Below are positions 32,890 to 45,769 of a stretch of 64,000 nt of DNA, one piece after another. The DNA lies in contig CAUJDN010000030.1 in NCBI GenBank assembly GCA_963169195.1, positions 124,001 to 188,000 on the forward strand, given 5' to 3'. The notes beneath the pieces are model-generated. The model worked only from the letters and a program-made list of their open reading frames with translations, did no database searches and was not told the DNA's origin. This DNA comes from Acidobacteriota bacterium. Lineage in GTDB: Bacteria > Acidobacteriota > Vicinamibacteria > Vicinamibacterales > UBA2999. A program made the translations under genes and the position numbers. Position 1 is the stretch's first letter. Each line of letters starts with the position of its first letter.

Positions 32890-34638
32890 ATGTCCCGCCG
32901 CGTCTTCACGCCCCTTGTGCTGGCCCTGGCCCTGCTGGCCGGAGCGGCCTTGCGAGCGCAGCAAGCCTCGCTCGGACAGGTCGACTTCCCCACCTCGGCA
33001 AGCGGCCCGGCCCAGGAGGCCTTCACTCGGGGCGTGCTGCTGCTGCACAGCTTCGAGTACGACGACGCGCGGGAGGCGTTCCTGGAGGCGCAGAAGGCCG
33101 ACCCCGGCTTTGCCATGGCCTACTGGGGCGAGGCCATGACCCACAGCCACCCCCTGTGGGGGCAGGCTTCACTGGAGAAGGCGCAGGCCGCGCTCGGCCG
33201 TCTGGCGCCCACAGCGGCTGAGCGACAGGCCAGGGCCGGCTCCGAGAAGGAACGGGCATGGCTGCAGGCCGTCGACGCGTTGTTCGGCCCTGGCGAGAAG
33301 GTGGAGCGCGATACCGCGTACGCCAGCCGCATGCGGCAGATGCACGAGCGATTTCCCGACGATCTCGAGGTGAAGGCGTTCTACGCGCTGGCGATCCTCG
33401 GGACGAGCCACGGGGGCCGCGAGATGGCGGCCTCCATGAAGGCCGCGGCGCTCGCGGAGGAGGTCTACCGGCAGAATCCGCGGCACCCCGGCGCCGCACA
33501 CTACCTGATTCACGCCTACGACGACCCCATCCACGCACCCCTCGGCCTCCGCTACGCGGCCGCCTACTCGAGGCTCGCGCCCTCGGCGTCCCACGCCCTT
33601 CACATGCCGTCGCACATCTACTTCGCGCTGGGCATGTGGGACGAGGCGAGCGAGACGAACGAGCGCTCGGTCCGGGCCGCCGACGAGCGGGTGGCCCGCA
33701 AGGGCCTGGGCGTGGACGACCGCGCCTTCCGCGCCCTGTTGTGGCTCAGCTACAGCTACCTCCAGCAGGGACGCCTGGCGGACGCCAGGGGCGTACTCGA
33801 CCGGACCGAGCAGGCCGCGGCCGAGAGTGGATCGGCCATGGCGCGCAGCCATCTCGCGCTCGGCCGCGCCGCGTGGCTCGTTGAAACGCGTCGGTGGATG
33901 GACGCGAGACCCGCGGTGGATCCCGAGGGCCTGAGCGCCGATGCGACGGCGGCCGACCTGTTTGCCGTAGGCATGGCGGCGTTCAGGAGCGGCAACCGCA
34001 CAGGCGGGAACGAGGCGCTGCAGCGCATCGCCCTGCTCGTCGGCGATGGCGACCGCCCGCTCCGCAGCGTGACCACGGCGCGCCCCGCGCCCACGGCGCG
34101 GTCCGGCCCCACGCGTCCGGGGGTCACCCCCATCCCGACTCCACGTCCCATCAGGCCGGAGCCGCCTGCCGCCCAGGGTGCACAGGCTCGAGCCGGGCAG
34201 CCCGCCGAGGGAAGCGGGAGTGGACGGCGGGTGGCCGCCGTGATGGCCCAGCAACTGGAGGCCATCCTGATCTTCTCTGAAGGCCGCCGTGACGAAGCGA
34301 TCGTCCTTGCGCGGCAGGCGGCTGCGGTGGAGGACGGACTGAGCTTCGAGTCCGGCCCGCCGCTCCCGGTGAAGCCCGGGCACGAGCTCGTCGGGGACCT
34401 GCTCATGGACGTGCGGCGTCCGGGCGAGGCGATGCCGGAGTACGAGGCGGCGCTCGTGAAGGCGCCCGGACGTGCCCTCTCACTGCTGGGCCTGTTCCGC
34501 GCGGCCACGGCCGTGCGGGACATCGAGAAGGCACAGGCGGCCGCCGCCGAGCTGAGGAGGGTCTGGCGCCGTGCGGACAGGACGCTGCCCGAGCTCCGCG
34601 AGGTCATGGCCGGCGCTCCGACGTCGAGCTCGCGCTAG
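32890..34638 (+). CDS. Secreted TPR-repeat protein of unknown function
   Basis: The 582-residue protein has a signal peptide (FTPLVLALALLAGAALRAQQ) and helix-turn-helix TPR-like repeats along most of its length: AFTRGVLLLHSFEYDDAREAFLEAQKADPGFAMAYWGEA, then HPGAAHYLIHAYDDPIH and HALHMPSHIYFALGMWDEA. A Pro/Arg-rich linker (about 400-445) separates a C-terminal TPR pair. The His-rich mid-section (HYLIHAYD, HALHMPSHIY) is conserved in a family annotated only as TPR protein, and the spacing could suit metal binding. GGAGGGAGG precedes the ATG. Tandem terminators follow. Confidence 0.82.
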   Translation: MSRRVFTPLVLALALLAGAALRAQQASLGQVDFPTSASGPAQEAFTRGVLLLHSFEYDDAREAFLEAQKADPGFAMAYWGEAMTHSHPLWGQASLEKAQAALGRLAPTAAERQARAGSEKERAWLQAVDALFGPGEKVERDTAYASRMRQMHERFPDDLEVKAFYALAILGTSHGGREMAASMKAAALAEEVYRQNPRHPGAAHYLIHAYDDPIHAPLGLRYAAAYSRLAPSASHALHMPSHIYFALGMWDEASETNERSVRAADERVARKGLGVDDRAFRALLWLSYSYLQQGRLADARGVLDRTEQAAAESGSAMARSHLALGRAAWLVETRRWMDARPAVDPEGLSADATAADLFAVGMAAFRSGNRTGGNEALQRIALLVGDGDRPLRSVTTARPAPTARSGPTRPGVTPIPTPRPIRPEPPAAQGAQARAGQPAEGSGSGRRVAAVMAQQLEAILIFSEGRRDEAIVLARQAAAVEDGLSFESGPPLPVKPGHELVGDLLMDVRRPGEAMPEYEAALVKAPGRALSLLGLFRAATAVRDIEKAQAAAAELRRVWRRADRTLPELREVMAGAPTSSSR

Positions 34639-34660
34639 CAGGGCCGGGGGTTCGCGGCAC

Positions 34661-34685
34661 GGCCGTGGCGAGGACCGCCACGGCC
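34661..34685. terminator. 10-bp stem-loop between convergent genes
   Basis: GGCCGTGGCG and CGCCACGGCC form a perfect stem with a 5-base loop. It is the first of two tandem hairpins separating the TPR gene from the convergent exbD. Confidence 0.55.
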
Positions 34686-34708
34686 TGGAGACTGGAGGAA
34701 AGACAAGA

Positions 34709-34738
34709 GGGCCGCCCGGAATCCCTTCCGGGCGGCCC
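34709..34738. terminator. 13-bp stem-loop terminator between convergent genes
   Basis: GGGCCGCCCGGAA (34709-34721) and TTCCGGGCGGCCC (34726-34738) pair perfectly with a 4-base loop. It lies 28 bp past the exbD stop on the minus strand and 70 bp past the TPR stop on plus, so it can serve both. Confidence 0.75.
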
Positions 34739-34766
34739 AGTCTGTTCTGAGGCGTGAAACGAACGG

Positions 34767-35237
34767 CTAGTCGGTGCCCGTGGCTCCGGCTGCGCGGCGC
34801 ATGGCCTCGGTGACGATCCCGACCTTTTCGACCCCGGCGCCCTTCGCGGCGTCGATGACCTCGACGATGTCGCCGTAGCGGAGGGAGCCGGCGCCGGCGA
34901 TGAACATCGTCTTGTCCTTGCGGGTCTCGAAGATGGTGCGGAGGCGGCTCTCGAGTTCCATGACCGTGACATCCTGCTTGTTGACCGAGATCCGTCGGTC
35001 AGCCGTGTACTCGAGCACGATCTGCGAGACGTCCACCTGCTGCTGCTGGGCCTGCTGAGTCTCGGCCGGGAGGTTGATGTCCAGGCCCTTCTGCGAGAGC
35101 GGCAGGGCCGCCATGAAGATGACGAGCAGCACGAGGAGCACGTCGATCATGGGAGTGATGTTCATGTCGCCCGACACTTCGAGCTTCTTGCCCATGAACA
35201 CTTTTTCGGCGCCGAAATGCTGATGCGCGTGGGCCAT
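34767..35237 (-). CDS. exbD: ExbD/TolR-family biopolymer transport protein (second copy)
   Basis: The 156-residue protein has one N-terminal membrane helix with the family Asp (MNITPMIDVLLVLLVIFMA) and a periplasmic domain ending in DIVEVIDAAKGAGVEKVGIVTE. ExbD forms the proton channel with ExbB and drives TonB. It differs from the upstream copy, for example by the QQAQQQQ stretch and an unusual N-terminal MAHAHQHFGAEK segment. It is last in the tonB operon, 3 bp after exbD1. Confidence 0.93.
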   Translation of the reverse strand: MAHAHQHFGAEKVFMGKKLEVSGDMNITPMIDVLLVLLVIFMAALPLSQKGLDINLPAETQQAQQQQVDVSQIVLEYTADRRISVNKQDVTVMELESRLRTIFETRKDKTMFIAGAGSLRYGDIVEVIDAAKGAGVEKVGIVTEAMRRAAGATGTD

Positions 35238-35240
35238 GAC

Positions 35241-35678
35241 TCAGTTCCCTCCCGCCTGGCCGGGCCGCTGCTTGGGGTCGGTGATGAGGCCCATGTCCTC
35301 GATGCCGGCCGACCGCAGCTGGTCCATGGCGGCCATGATGGCGCTGTACTGCGCGTCTTCATCGGCCTTGATGAGTACGATCCGCTCGGCCTTTTCCGCC
35401 AGGATGTCCTCGACGCGCTGCCGCAGCTCGTCTTCGCGGACGGGCACGCCGTTCACGAAGAAGCGTCCCTGCGAGTCGATGGCGACGACGGTCTGGTCCT
35501 GGGTTTCCGGCTTGTCCGCACTGTAGGCTGCGACGGGCAGCTTGACGTCCGCGCCCTTCTGCAGCAGTGGCGCCACGATCATCATGATGATGAGCAGCAC
35601 CAGCATCACGTCCACGAGCGGGGTGACATTGATGTCGGACTTGATTCCGCCTTTTGCCCCGCCGACGTCCATTGCCAT
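35241..35678 (-). CDS. exbD: ExbD/TolR-family biopolymer transport protein (first copy)
   Basis: The 145-residue protein has the membrane helix DINVTPLVDVMLVLLIIMM with the proton-carrying Asp, then a periplasmic domain (VNGVPVREDELRQRVEDIL...DMGLITDP). It is followed at once by the second exbD. Two ExbD paralogues with one ExbB suggest either a mixed stator or separate TonB-like partners. A GAGAAC-type weak site and a large upstream hairpin may set its expression relative to exbB. Confidence 0.93.
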   Translation of the reverse strand: MAMDVGGAKGGIKSDINVTPLVDVMLVLLIIMMIVAPLLQKGADVKLPVAAYSADKPETQDQTVVAIDSQGRFFVNGVPVREDELRQRVEDILAEKAERIVLIKADEDAQYSAIMAAMDQLRSAGIEDMGLITDPKQRPGQAGGN

Positions 35679-35710
35679 GTCGGTTCTCCTTGAATTGCCG
35701 TCGCACGGCC

Positions 35711-35737
35711 GAGGCGCCGGGAGTGCCCCGGCGCCTC
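35711..35737 (-). promoter_or_regulatory. Strong hairpin between exbB and exbD
   Basis: GAGGCGCCGGG and CCCGGCGCCTC form an 11-bp stem with a 5-base loop in the 74-bp exbB-exbD spacer. No U-tract follows in the transcribed direction, so it more likely protects exbB mRNA or attenuates downstream expression than terminates fully. Confidence 0.55.
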
Positions 35738-35752
35738 AACCCGTGGCCCAAG

Positions 35753-36526
35753 CTAGGCGGCGGTCTTCTTGATGAAGTAGTCCACCATCTCCGACGAGGA
35801 GTTGTCCATCTCGACGTTGAAGTACTCGAGACGGCCCGACAGGTAGTTGTAGAACCACACCGCCGGGATGGCGACGAAGAGGCCGAGCGCGGTTTCGACG
35901 AGGGCCTCGGCGATGCCGGCCGAGACGGCGCCGATGCCGCCCGAACCGGTCGAGGCGATACCGACGAATGCGTTGATGACGCCGACGACCGTGCCGAGCA
36001 GACCCACGAACGGCGCCGTGGCGCCGATGGTGGCGAGACCCGAGACGCCCTTCTTGAGGTCGTTCGACGTCAGCGCGGTGGCACGCTGAATCGAGCGGCG
36101 CACGGTGTCGAGGACGTCCTCGCGCGAGAGGTTCGATCCGCTCTCCTGCTGGAACTGGTATTCCTGGAGGCCGGCGAGCACCACCTTGGCGAGGTGGCTG
36201 TAGCGGTATTCCTTGGCCGAGGAGAGCGCGATGGCTTCCTTCAGGCGGCCTTCCTTGAGGTGCTTGGCCACCTGCGGGGCGTAGAGCTTTGACTGCTTCT
36301 TCGCCTGGCCGAAGGTGTAGATGCGCTCGATGGCGACGCCCACCGACCAGAACGACATGACGAAGAGCACCACGGCGATGGCCATGGCGACCGCGCCCAT
36401 CTGCTCGAACATCTCGACGAGGTCGAGGCCTCCACCTTCCTGCGCGAACGCAGGGGTGGCGACAAGCGCCATGGCGAGCCCGGCATATGCGATCCGCCCG
36501 ATCTGACCCAGCTTCCGACCTTCCAT
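35753..36526 (-). CDS. exbB: ExbB/TolQ/MotA-family proton channel
   Basis: The 257-residue protein begins with a cleavable-looking signal (IAYAGLAMALVATPAFAQ). It has three membrane helices and the ExbB signature KKGVSGLATIGATAPFVGLLGTVVGVINAF, followed by ETALGLFVAIPAVWFYN. It forms the channel with ExbD. The ATG at 36526 is chosen over an upstream in-frame ATG because GGGAGG lies 6 bases before it. tonB precedes it by 50 bp. Confidence 0.93.
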   Translation of the reverse strand: MEGRKLGQIGRIAYAGLAMALVATPAFAQEGGGLDLVEMFEQMGAVAMAIAVVLFVMSFWSVGVAIERIYTFGQAKKQSKLYAPQVAKHLKEGRLKEAIALSSAKEYRYSHLAKVVLAGLQEYQFQQESGSNLSREDVLDTVRRSIQRATALTSNDLKKGVSGLATIGATAPFVGLLGTVVGVINAFVGIASTGSGGIGAVSAGIAEALVETALGLFVAIPAVWFYNYLSGRLEYFNVEMDNSSSEMVDYFIKKTAA

Positions 36527-36576
36527 CGCATTCCTCCCGAAAAAGTCCGTGTTACCGGTTGAAAACATGGCCACTC

Positions 36577-37293
36577 CTACTGCAGCGTGAACTGCACCGT
36601 GACGGTCATGATGACCGGCACCGGCACGCCGTTGAGGAGCGTCGGCGTGAACTGCCACTGGCGCACGGCATCGAGCGCCGCCTGGTCCAGCAGGGGAATC
36701 GAGCGCAGCACCTTCGCGTCCTTCACCGCCCCATCGGGGCCAATCGTGGCCTCGATGATGACGACACCCTGGACACGGGCCGACTGCGCGATCGGCGGGT
36801 AGATCGGGTTGACGTGCTTGATCTTCTGCGGGGCCTTGATGTTACCGCCCACGCGAACCGGCGCGGCCGGCGGCGGCGGAGGGGGCGGCGGCTCGGGAAT
36901 CCCGCCCGTGATGCCGCCCGCGACGCCACCCACGATGCCGCCCTCGACACCACCGACGCTGGCTTCGAACCCGGCCTCCAGGCCCGTTTCGGGCTTGATC
37001 TCGGACGGTGCCTCCACGGGCGCCGCGTTCGGGTTGACGTCCACCGGCGGCGGCGGCGGCGTGTCGGCCGCCGGCGGCGGGGGCGGCGGCGGGGGCGGCG
37101 GCGGCGGCGGGGCCGCCACGAAGGCCATCATCGAAGGCGTCGTCGGCAGGGCTCCCACCGCCATCAGGGGCACGATGATGATGGCGGCCACGATGGCAGC
37201 CTGCATCAGCATCGTCAGTGGCACCGTGTACCACATCTTGTTGCCCATCTTGATGGAAGGGTCGACGACATCGCCGAACATGTCGCGTGGCAC
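36577..37293 (-). CDS. tonB: TonB energy transducer
   Basis: The 238-residue protein has a short cytoplasmic N-terminus and one membrane helix (MLMQAAIVAAIIIVPLMAV). Two poly-proline blocks (13 and 8 Pro) flank an acidic segment and a GG-every-four-residues repeat (about 112-130). The C-terminal TonB domain is VNPIYPPIAQSARVQGVVIIEATIGPDG...AVRQWQFTPTLLNGVPVPV. It transmits the proton-motive force to outer-membrane receptors. The GTG at 37293 follows TAGGAGG at 4-base spacing. A near-perfect promoter lies 44 bp upstream. Confidence 0.94.
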   Translation of the reverse strand: MPRDMFGDVVDPSIKMGNKMWYTVPLTMLMQAAIVAAIIIVPLMAVGALPTTPSMMAFVAAPPPPPPPPPPPPPAADTPPPPPVDVNPNAAPVEAPSEIKPETGLEAGFEASVGGVEGGIVGGVAGGITGGIPEPPPPPPPPAAPVRVGGNIKAPQKIKHVNPIYPPIAQSARVQGVVIIEATIGPDGAVKDAKVLRSIPLLDQAALDAVRQWQFTPTLLNGVPVPVIMTVTVQFTLQ

Positions 37294-37336
37294 GTATCCT
37301 CCTAAGGTCCTTCAGCGGCAGTCGCGAGGGCTGCCG

Positions 37337-37366
37337 ATTATAGCCAGCACGAAAAACGAGTGTCAA
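37337..37366 (-). promoter_or_regulatory. Consensus sigma-70 promoter of tonB-exbB-exbD-exbD
   Basis: On the minus strand, TTGACA (37366-37361) and TATAAT (37342-37337) are both exact consensus with an 18-bp spacer. The predicted leader is about 35-40 bases with AGGAGG before the GTG start. It is the strongest promoter seen for a large operon in this window. Confidence 0.85.
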
Positions 37367-37708
37367 CGAACGGTGACAAACAGGTCTCTTTTCGCCCAGT
37401 TACCGGGTTAGACACCGGTTTCGGGAAAGTGCTCCCGAGGGAGCGGCGCTTCCCCTCGATTCCCGGCCCCGGTCCCTCCGCCCACGGGCCCGACTGACAA
37501 ACGCCCGCCGATTCTAGTCACCGGATGAGGCCGCGTCAACGGGCGGATCGCGGTCAGACCCTCGCGGCCCGAAATGTTACAAACAATGACACGGACGGGC
37601 TCCGGCCACGCAGAAGGGCGACCGGCCGACGACACCGATGCCACGCCATCGGCGGATCATCCCTTCTGCGCCATCAACGTCCTTCGTGCATCATCGCATC
37701 CGCGTCGC
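37367..37708. other. Non-coding spacer between hppA and the tonB promoter
   Basis: No gene is evident. It contains a long hairpin at 37609-37670 (arms CGCAGAAGGG and CCCTTCTGCG, with an inner CCGATG/CATCGG stem), about 40 bp past the hppA stop, probably the 3' end of the hppA operon. The stretch 37560-37590 is locally AT-rich (GTTACAAACAATGAC). The rest shows nothing I can name. Confidence 0.5.
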
Positions 37709-40183
<2,475 letters not shown>

Positions 40184-40198
40184 GTTCTCCTGTCCTCG

Positions 40199-40858
40199 TT
40201 AAGCCCGACCACCCTCGCCACCGTCCCGGCCTGCAACCCCGGCAGGCACGGCACGCGCATCCAGCAGGCCCCGCACCTTCTCGGGCAGCGCCATGCCGCC
40301 CGTAAGGAAGATCCGGATGCCATCCTCCACCGTCAAGTCCGGGTACAGCACCTGATCGCGCGGGTAGACCACCACGTCCCCGAGATACAGGTGATTCGTC
40401 GGCACATAGATGGCCACCAGCGCTTCCGGCCCCTGCCCGCGGTCCAGCGTGAACTCGCGGGTGAGGAACCCCATCAGCATCCCGCGACGAGGATCCGCCA
40501 CCAGCACCACCTTCTTGAAGCCCGCGTCGTTGTCGGGCGAGAAGGCCGCCACCAGCTGCTTCACCGGCGCGTAGATTGTCTTGAAGACGGGCACGTGGAG
40601 CAACCAGCTTTCCGCGCGCTGCAGCACCCGGCGCCCGAACACGTTGGTCGCCACCACCCCCACCAGTAGCACCACCAGCGCGGTGATGAGGACGCCGAGC
40701 CCCGGCACCTCCCGCCCCAGGACCTGCGAGGACACGGGCCTCGCCACCCCGTCCACGAACCGGAAGATCCACACGAGTGTCACGAGGCTCACGATCAGCG
40801 GCACCGTGACGACGATGCCCGTCAGGAACGTGCGGCGGAGCCAGGCCACCACGGTCAT
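40199..40858 (-). CDS. DUF502-family membrane protein
   Basis: The 219-residue protein has two N-terminal membrane helices (LTGIVVTVPLIVSLVTLVWIF and GLGVLITALVVLLVGVVATNV). The conserved DUF502 core is VPVFKTIYAPVKQLVAAF and the following soluble beta-rich part (LVAIYVPTNHLYLGDVVVYPRDQV). The family has no known function in bacteria. The gene overlaps the uppP stop by 4 bp (ATGA), which suggests a membrane or undecaprenyl-related role by context. The C-terminal 20 residues are Gly/Arg-rich. Confidence 0.88.
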   Translation of the reverse strand: MTVVAWLRRTFLTGIVVTVPLIVSLVTLVWIFRFVDGVARPVSSQVLGREVPGLGVLITALVVLLVGVVATNVFGRRVLQRAESWLLHVPVFKTIYAPVKQLVAAFSPDNDAGFKKVVLVADPRRGMLMGFLTREFTLDRGQGPEALVAIYVPTNHLYLGDVVVYPRDQVLYPDLTVEDGIRIFLTGGMALPEKVRGLLDARAVPAGVAGRDGGEGGRA

Positions 40859-41670
40859 CCCCCGTGGACCGCCACCCAGGCGATGGCCACGGCCGCCAGC
40901 ACCAGCCGATAGGCGGCGAACCCGTGCAGGGAGTGGCCGGCCAGGTAGCGGATGAAGTACTTCACCGTGACGTACCCGACCACCCCCGACACCACCAGGC
41001 CGACCAGGAACATCGTCACGGGCAACCCCTCGACGCCGGCCTTCGAGAACTCGAGCGTTTCCTTGCCCGCGGCCGCCAGCACCGCCGGCAGGCTGAGGAG
41101 GAACACGAACCTGGCCGCGGCCTCGCGCCTCAGGCCCAGCAGCATCGCCACCGTCAGCGTGGCGCCGGATCGCGAGATGCCCGGCACGAGCGCCGAGGCC
41201 TGCGCCACGCCGATCGCGAAGGCCTCCCCGTACCCGATCGCCTCGTCGCCGCGGCGCTTCGATCCGAACCCCTCACCCGCGATGAGCCCGATGCCGCCGA
41301 CCGCCAGCGCCGCGGCGACGACCGCCGGCGAGCGCAGGGTGGTTTCGATCGCGTCGGCGAAGAGCAGGCCCACGATCACCACGGGCACGGTGCCGACCAT
41401 GATGAGGCGCCCCAGCCGCTCCCAGGATCCGTCCCGGCCGGCAAGCGCCCCCGGTGCCGCCACGGCCAGCCGCAGGATCTCCCCGCGGAAATAGGCCACC
41501 ACCGCCAGCAGGGTTCCCACGTGGCAGGCCACGTCGAAGGCCAGCCCGAAGCGGCCGGCGTCCCAGCCGAAGAACTCGCGCGCGAGAATCAGGTGGCCCG
41601 AGCTCGACACCGGCAGGAACTCGGTGAGCCCCTGGACCACGCCGAGCAGGGCCGCCGCGACGAGATCCAC
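40855..41670 (-). CDS. uppP: Undecaprenyl-diphosphatase
   Basis: The 271-residue polytopic enzyme of the BacA type recycles undecaprenyl-PP to the carrier phosphate for peptidoglycan and O-antigen synthesis. The motifs QGLTEFLPVSSSGHLIL near the N-terminus and PGISRSGATLTVAMLLGL mid-protein carry the catalytic residues. It overlaps DUF502 by 4 bp and follows secF by 7 bp. Its presence beside hppA links phosphate and pyrophosphate chemistry at the membrane (inference). Confidence 0.95.
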   Translation of the reverse strand: MDLVAAALLGVVQGLTEFLPVSSSGHLILAREFFGWDAGRFGLAFDVACHVGTLLAVVAYFRGEILRLAVAAPGALAGRDGSWERLGRLIMVGTVPVVIVGLLFADAIETTLRSPAVVAAALAVGGIGLIAGEGFGSKRRGDEAIGYGEAFAIGVAQASALVPGISRSGATLTVAMLLGLRREAAARFVFLLSLPAVLAAAGKETLEFSKAGVEGLPVTMFLVGLVVSGVVGYVTVKYFIRYLAGHSLHGFAAYRLVLAAVAIAWVAVHGG

Positions 41671-41677
41671 GCCTTGC

Positions 41678-42610
41678 CTACGAAGCCTTGCGCGCCGTCT
41701 GCGGCCGTCCCTGGGCCTGCCTGCCGCTCAGGATGATGGCGATGGCCGCGGCGATGAACACCGTGGAATACGTGCCGCTGACGATGCCGACCAGCATCGT
41801 GAAGGCAAAGCCCTCGAGCACCTCGCCCCCGAACAGGTAGAGCGAGAGCACGGCGAGGAACGTCGTGCCGGCCGTGATGAGCGTGCGGCTGAGTGTCTGG
41901 TTGACGCTGGTGTTCACCACCGTCTCCAGGGCGTCGCGCCGCTTGCTGCGCAGGTTCTCGCGCACGCGGTCGAAGATGACGATGGTGTCGTTCACCGAGT
42001 ACCCGGTGATGGTGAGGATGGCCGCGACGATGTTCAGCGAGAGGTCGTAGCCGAAGAACGTGAGGAACGCCAGCGTGACGAGGATGTCGTGCAGCGTGGC
42101 GGCGATCGCGCCGATGGCGAACGCGAACCGGAAGCGGACGCCGATGTAGATGGTGATGCCGACGATGGACGCGAGCGTGGCGTAGATGCCCTTGCGCTGC
42201 AGGTCCGCGCCGATGACCGGGCCGACGATCTCCTGGCTGATCACCTCGTACTGCCCGAGATTCGCCTTCGTCACGGCGTCGGTCACCGCGCGCGCCCCCT
42301 GCTCGAGGCTGGCGCCCTGCTCGGTGGCGAGCTCGGGCAGGCGGACCAGCCACTCGTTCGCGCCGGCCTCGCCGTACTGCTGCACCACCTTCTCGCCCGG
42401 CACGGCGTCGAGCGCGCCGCGCAGCGCGTCCTCGCCCACGGGCTGCTGGAACTTCAGGACCACGATGGTGCCGCCCGAGAAGTCGATCCCCAGCGGCAGC
42501 CCGCGCGTGGCCATCGTGCCGATGCCCGCGAGGATGACGACCAGCGACAGGGCGATGGCATGCCACCGCCACTGGATGAAGTTGTAGTTCGCGTTCTCGA
42601 AGATGCGCAT
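41678..42610 (-). CDS. secF: Protein translocase subunit SecF
   Basis: The 310-residue protein has six membrane helices and a periplasmic P1-like domain. Signatures are GIDFSGGTIVVLKF, ILTITGYSVNDTIVIFDRVREN and TLITAGTTFLAVLSLYLFGG. With SecD it uses the proton-motive force to pull preproteins across the membrane. It lies 4 bp after secD. Confidence 0.96.
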   Translation of the reverse strand: MRIFENANYNFIQWRWHAIALSLVVILAGIGTMATRGLPLGIDFSGGTIVVLKFQQPVGEDALRGALDAVPGEKVVQQYGEAGANEWLVRLPELATEQGASLEQGARAVTDAVTKANLGQYEVISQEIVGPVIGADLQRKGIYATLASIVGITIYIGVRFRFAFAIGAIAATLHDILVTLAFLTFFGYDLSLNIVAAILTITGYSVNDTIVIFDRVRENLRSKRRDALETVVNTSVNQTLSRTLITAGTTFLAVLSLYLFGGEVLEGFAFTMLVGIVSGTYSTVFIAAAIAIILSGRQAQGRPQTARKAS

Positions 42611-42614
42611 ACGG

Positions 42615-44177
42615 CTAGATGCTCAGTTTCGCCACCTGCCGCCGTGACAGCACCAGCTCGAACATGGTGCGCGACACGAAGACGGCGGTGAACACGTTCG
42701 ACAGCAGGCCGATGGTCAGCGTGGTCGCGAACCCGCGGATCGGGCCCGTGCCGAACTGGAACAGGAAGGCCGCGGCGATGAGCGACGCGACATGGGTGTC
42801 GAGAATGGTGAGGAACACGCGGTCGAAGCCCGCGGCCACGGCCTGCCTGACGCCCTTGGCCGTCGCCAGCTCCTCCTTGATCCGCTCGAAGATGAGCACG
42901 TTCGAGTCCACGCCCATGCCGATGGTGAGGATGAAGCCCGCGATGCCAGGCAGCGTCATCACCGCACCCAGGTAGGCCATGAGGCCCAGCAGGACGATCA
43001 GGTTCACGACGATCGACGTGAGCGCGTTGAAGCCCGCCACCTTGTAGTAGACCAGCAGGAACAGCATCACCAGCAGCAGGCCGCCCGCCGCGGCCGTCAC
43101 CCCGGCCCGGATGGACTCGGCGCCGAGCGAGGGGCCGACGGTCCGCTCCTCGAGGTAGGTGAGCGACGCCGGCAGCGCGCCCGACCGGAGCGTCAGCGCC
43201 AGATCCGCCGCCTCCTGGGACGTGAAGGTGCCGGTGATGCGGCCCTCGTAGTCGATGCGGCTCTCGATGCGCGGCGCCGTCTGCACGCGGCCGTCCAGCA
43301 CGACGGCCAGCTGACGACCGATGTTCGTGCCCGTGAACGCGCCGAACTTCTGCGCCCCCTCGCTGTTGAAGCTGAACCCGACGGCCGGCCGGTTGTACTC
43401 GTCCAGCTGCGGGCTGGCGCTGCGCAGGTCGCGACCCGTCACCGCCGGCACCCGGCGCACGGCGTAGTAGACCGCAGTGGCGGGCTGCCCGGGCGCCACG
43501 GCCTCGACGCGACCCGGCAGGATCTGGACGTCGGGAGGCACGTTGCCGCCGTAGGCCTGGCGGGCACTGGTCTCGTCCGGATACGGCCCCTGCTCCACCA
43601 GCTTCAGCTCGAGCAGCGCCGTCGACCGGATGATCTCCTTTGCGCGGTTCACGTCGGTCACCCCGGGCAGCTGCACCAGAATCTGGTCCGCCGCGCTGTG
43701 CCGTGCCACGATGGGTTCCGCGACACCCAGCTCGTTCACCCGCCGCTCGATGGTCTGGAGCGCCTGGTTCACCGTGCTCTCGCGATTGTCCACCACGATG
43801 TTCGGCTTCATCTCGAACGTGTAGCTGCCGGGGCCGCTCGACGCGCGATCGTAGGAGAGCTCCACCGTGGAGAGCGCGCTCCGGAAGACCGCATCCTGCT
43901 CCGGTGTCACCCCGCTGACCGTGAAGGTGGTCGTGCCGGTGGCCGCCGCCGTGATGCCCGTGAGGCCGGCCGTCCGCAGCTGCTCGCGCAACTGGTCCGC
44001 CGTCCCCTCCGTGAGCAGGCGCAGCGCATCGTCGGTCTGCACGCGGAGCACCATGTGAACGCCCCCCTTGAGGTCCAGGCCGAGGCGGACCTTCTGCTGG
44101 GGCGGGTAGAAGGCGAAGACCGCGAGCGCCACAACGCCCAGGATGACGAGAAGTTTCCAGCGCAGGTTCTTACTCAT
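42615..44177 (-). CDS. secD: Protein translocase subunit SecD
   Basis: The 520-residue protein starts with a helix and RLGLDLKGGVHMVLRV, the SecD signature. A large periplasmic domain (about 60-350) follows, then five helices with TLPGIAGFILTIGMGVDSNVLIFERIKEEL, which holds the proton-relay Asp. It acts with SecF and YajC on the periplasmic side of SecYEG. It lies 3 bp after yajC. Confidence 0.97.
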   Translation of the reverse strand: MSKNLRWKLLVILGVVALAVFAFYPPQQKVRLGLDLKGGVHMVLRVQTDDALRLLTEGTADQLREQLRTAGLTGITAAATGTTTFTVSGVTPEQDAVFRSALSTVELSYDRASSGPGSYTFEMKPNIVVDNRESTVNQALQTIERRVNELGVAEPIVARHSAADQILVQLPGVTDVNRAKEIIRSTALLELKLVEQGPYPDETSARQAYGGNVPPDVQILPGRVEAVAPGQPATAVYYAVRRVPAVTGRDLRSASPQLDEYNRPAVGFSFNSEGAQKFGAFTGTNIGRQLAVVLDGRVQTAPRIESRIDYEGRITGTFTSQEAADLALTLRSGALPASLTYLEERTVGPSLGAESIRAGVTAAAGGLLLVMLFLLVYYKVAGFNALTSIVVNLIVLLGLMAYLGAVMTLPGIAGFILTIGMGVDSNVLIFERIKEELATAKGVRQAVAAGFDRVFLTILDTHVASLIAAAFLFQFGTGPIRGFATTLTIGLLSNVFTAVFVSRTMFELVLSRRQVAKLSI

Positions 44178-44180
44178 GGC

Positions 44181-45755
<1,575 letters not shown>

Positions 45756-45756
45756 G

Positions 45757-45762
45757 TATTAT
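45757..45762 (+). promoter_or_regulatory. -10 box TATTAT next to the ddl start
   Basis: TATTAT is only 7 bp before the ddl GTG, so transcription should start at or next to the start codon (leaderless). The minus strand of the same bases gives TAATAC, a possible -10 for tgt. Confidence 0.6.
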
Positions 45763-45769
45763 CCCTGAC

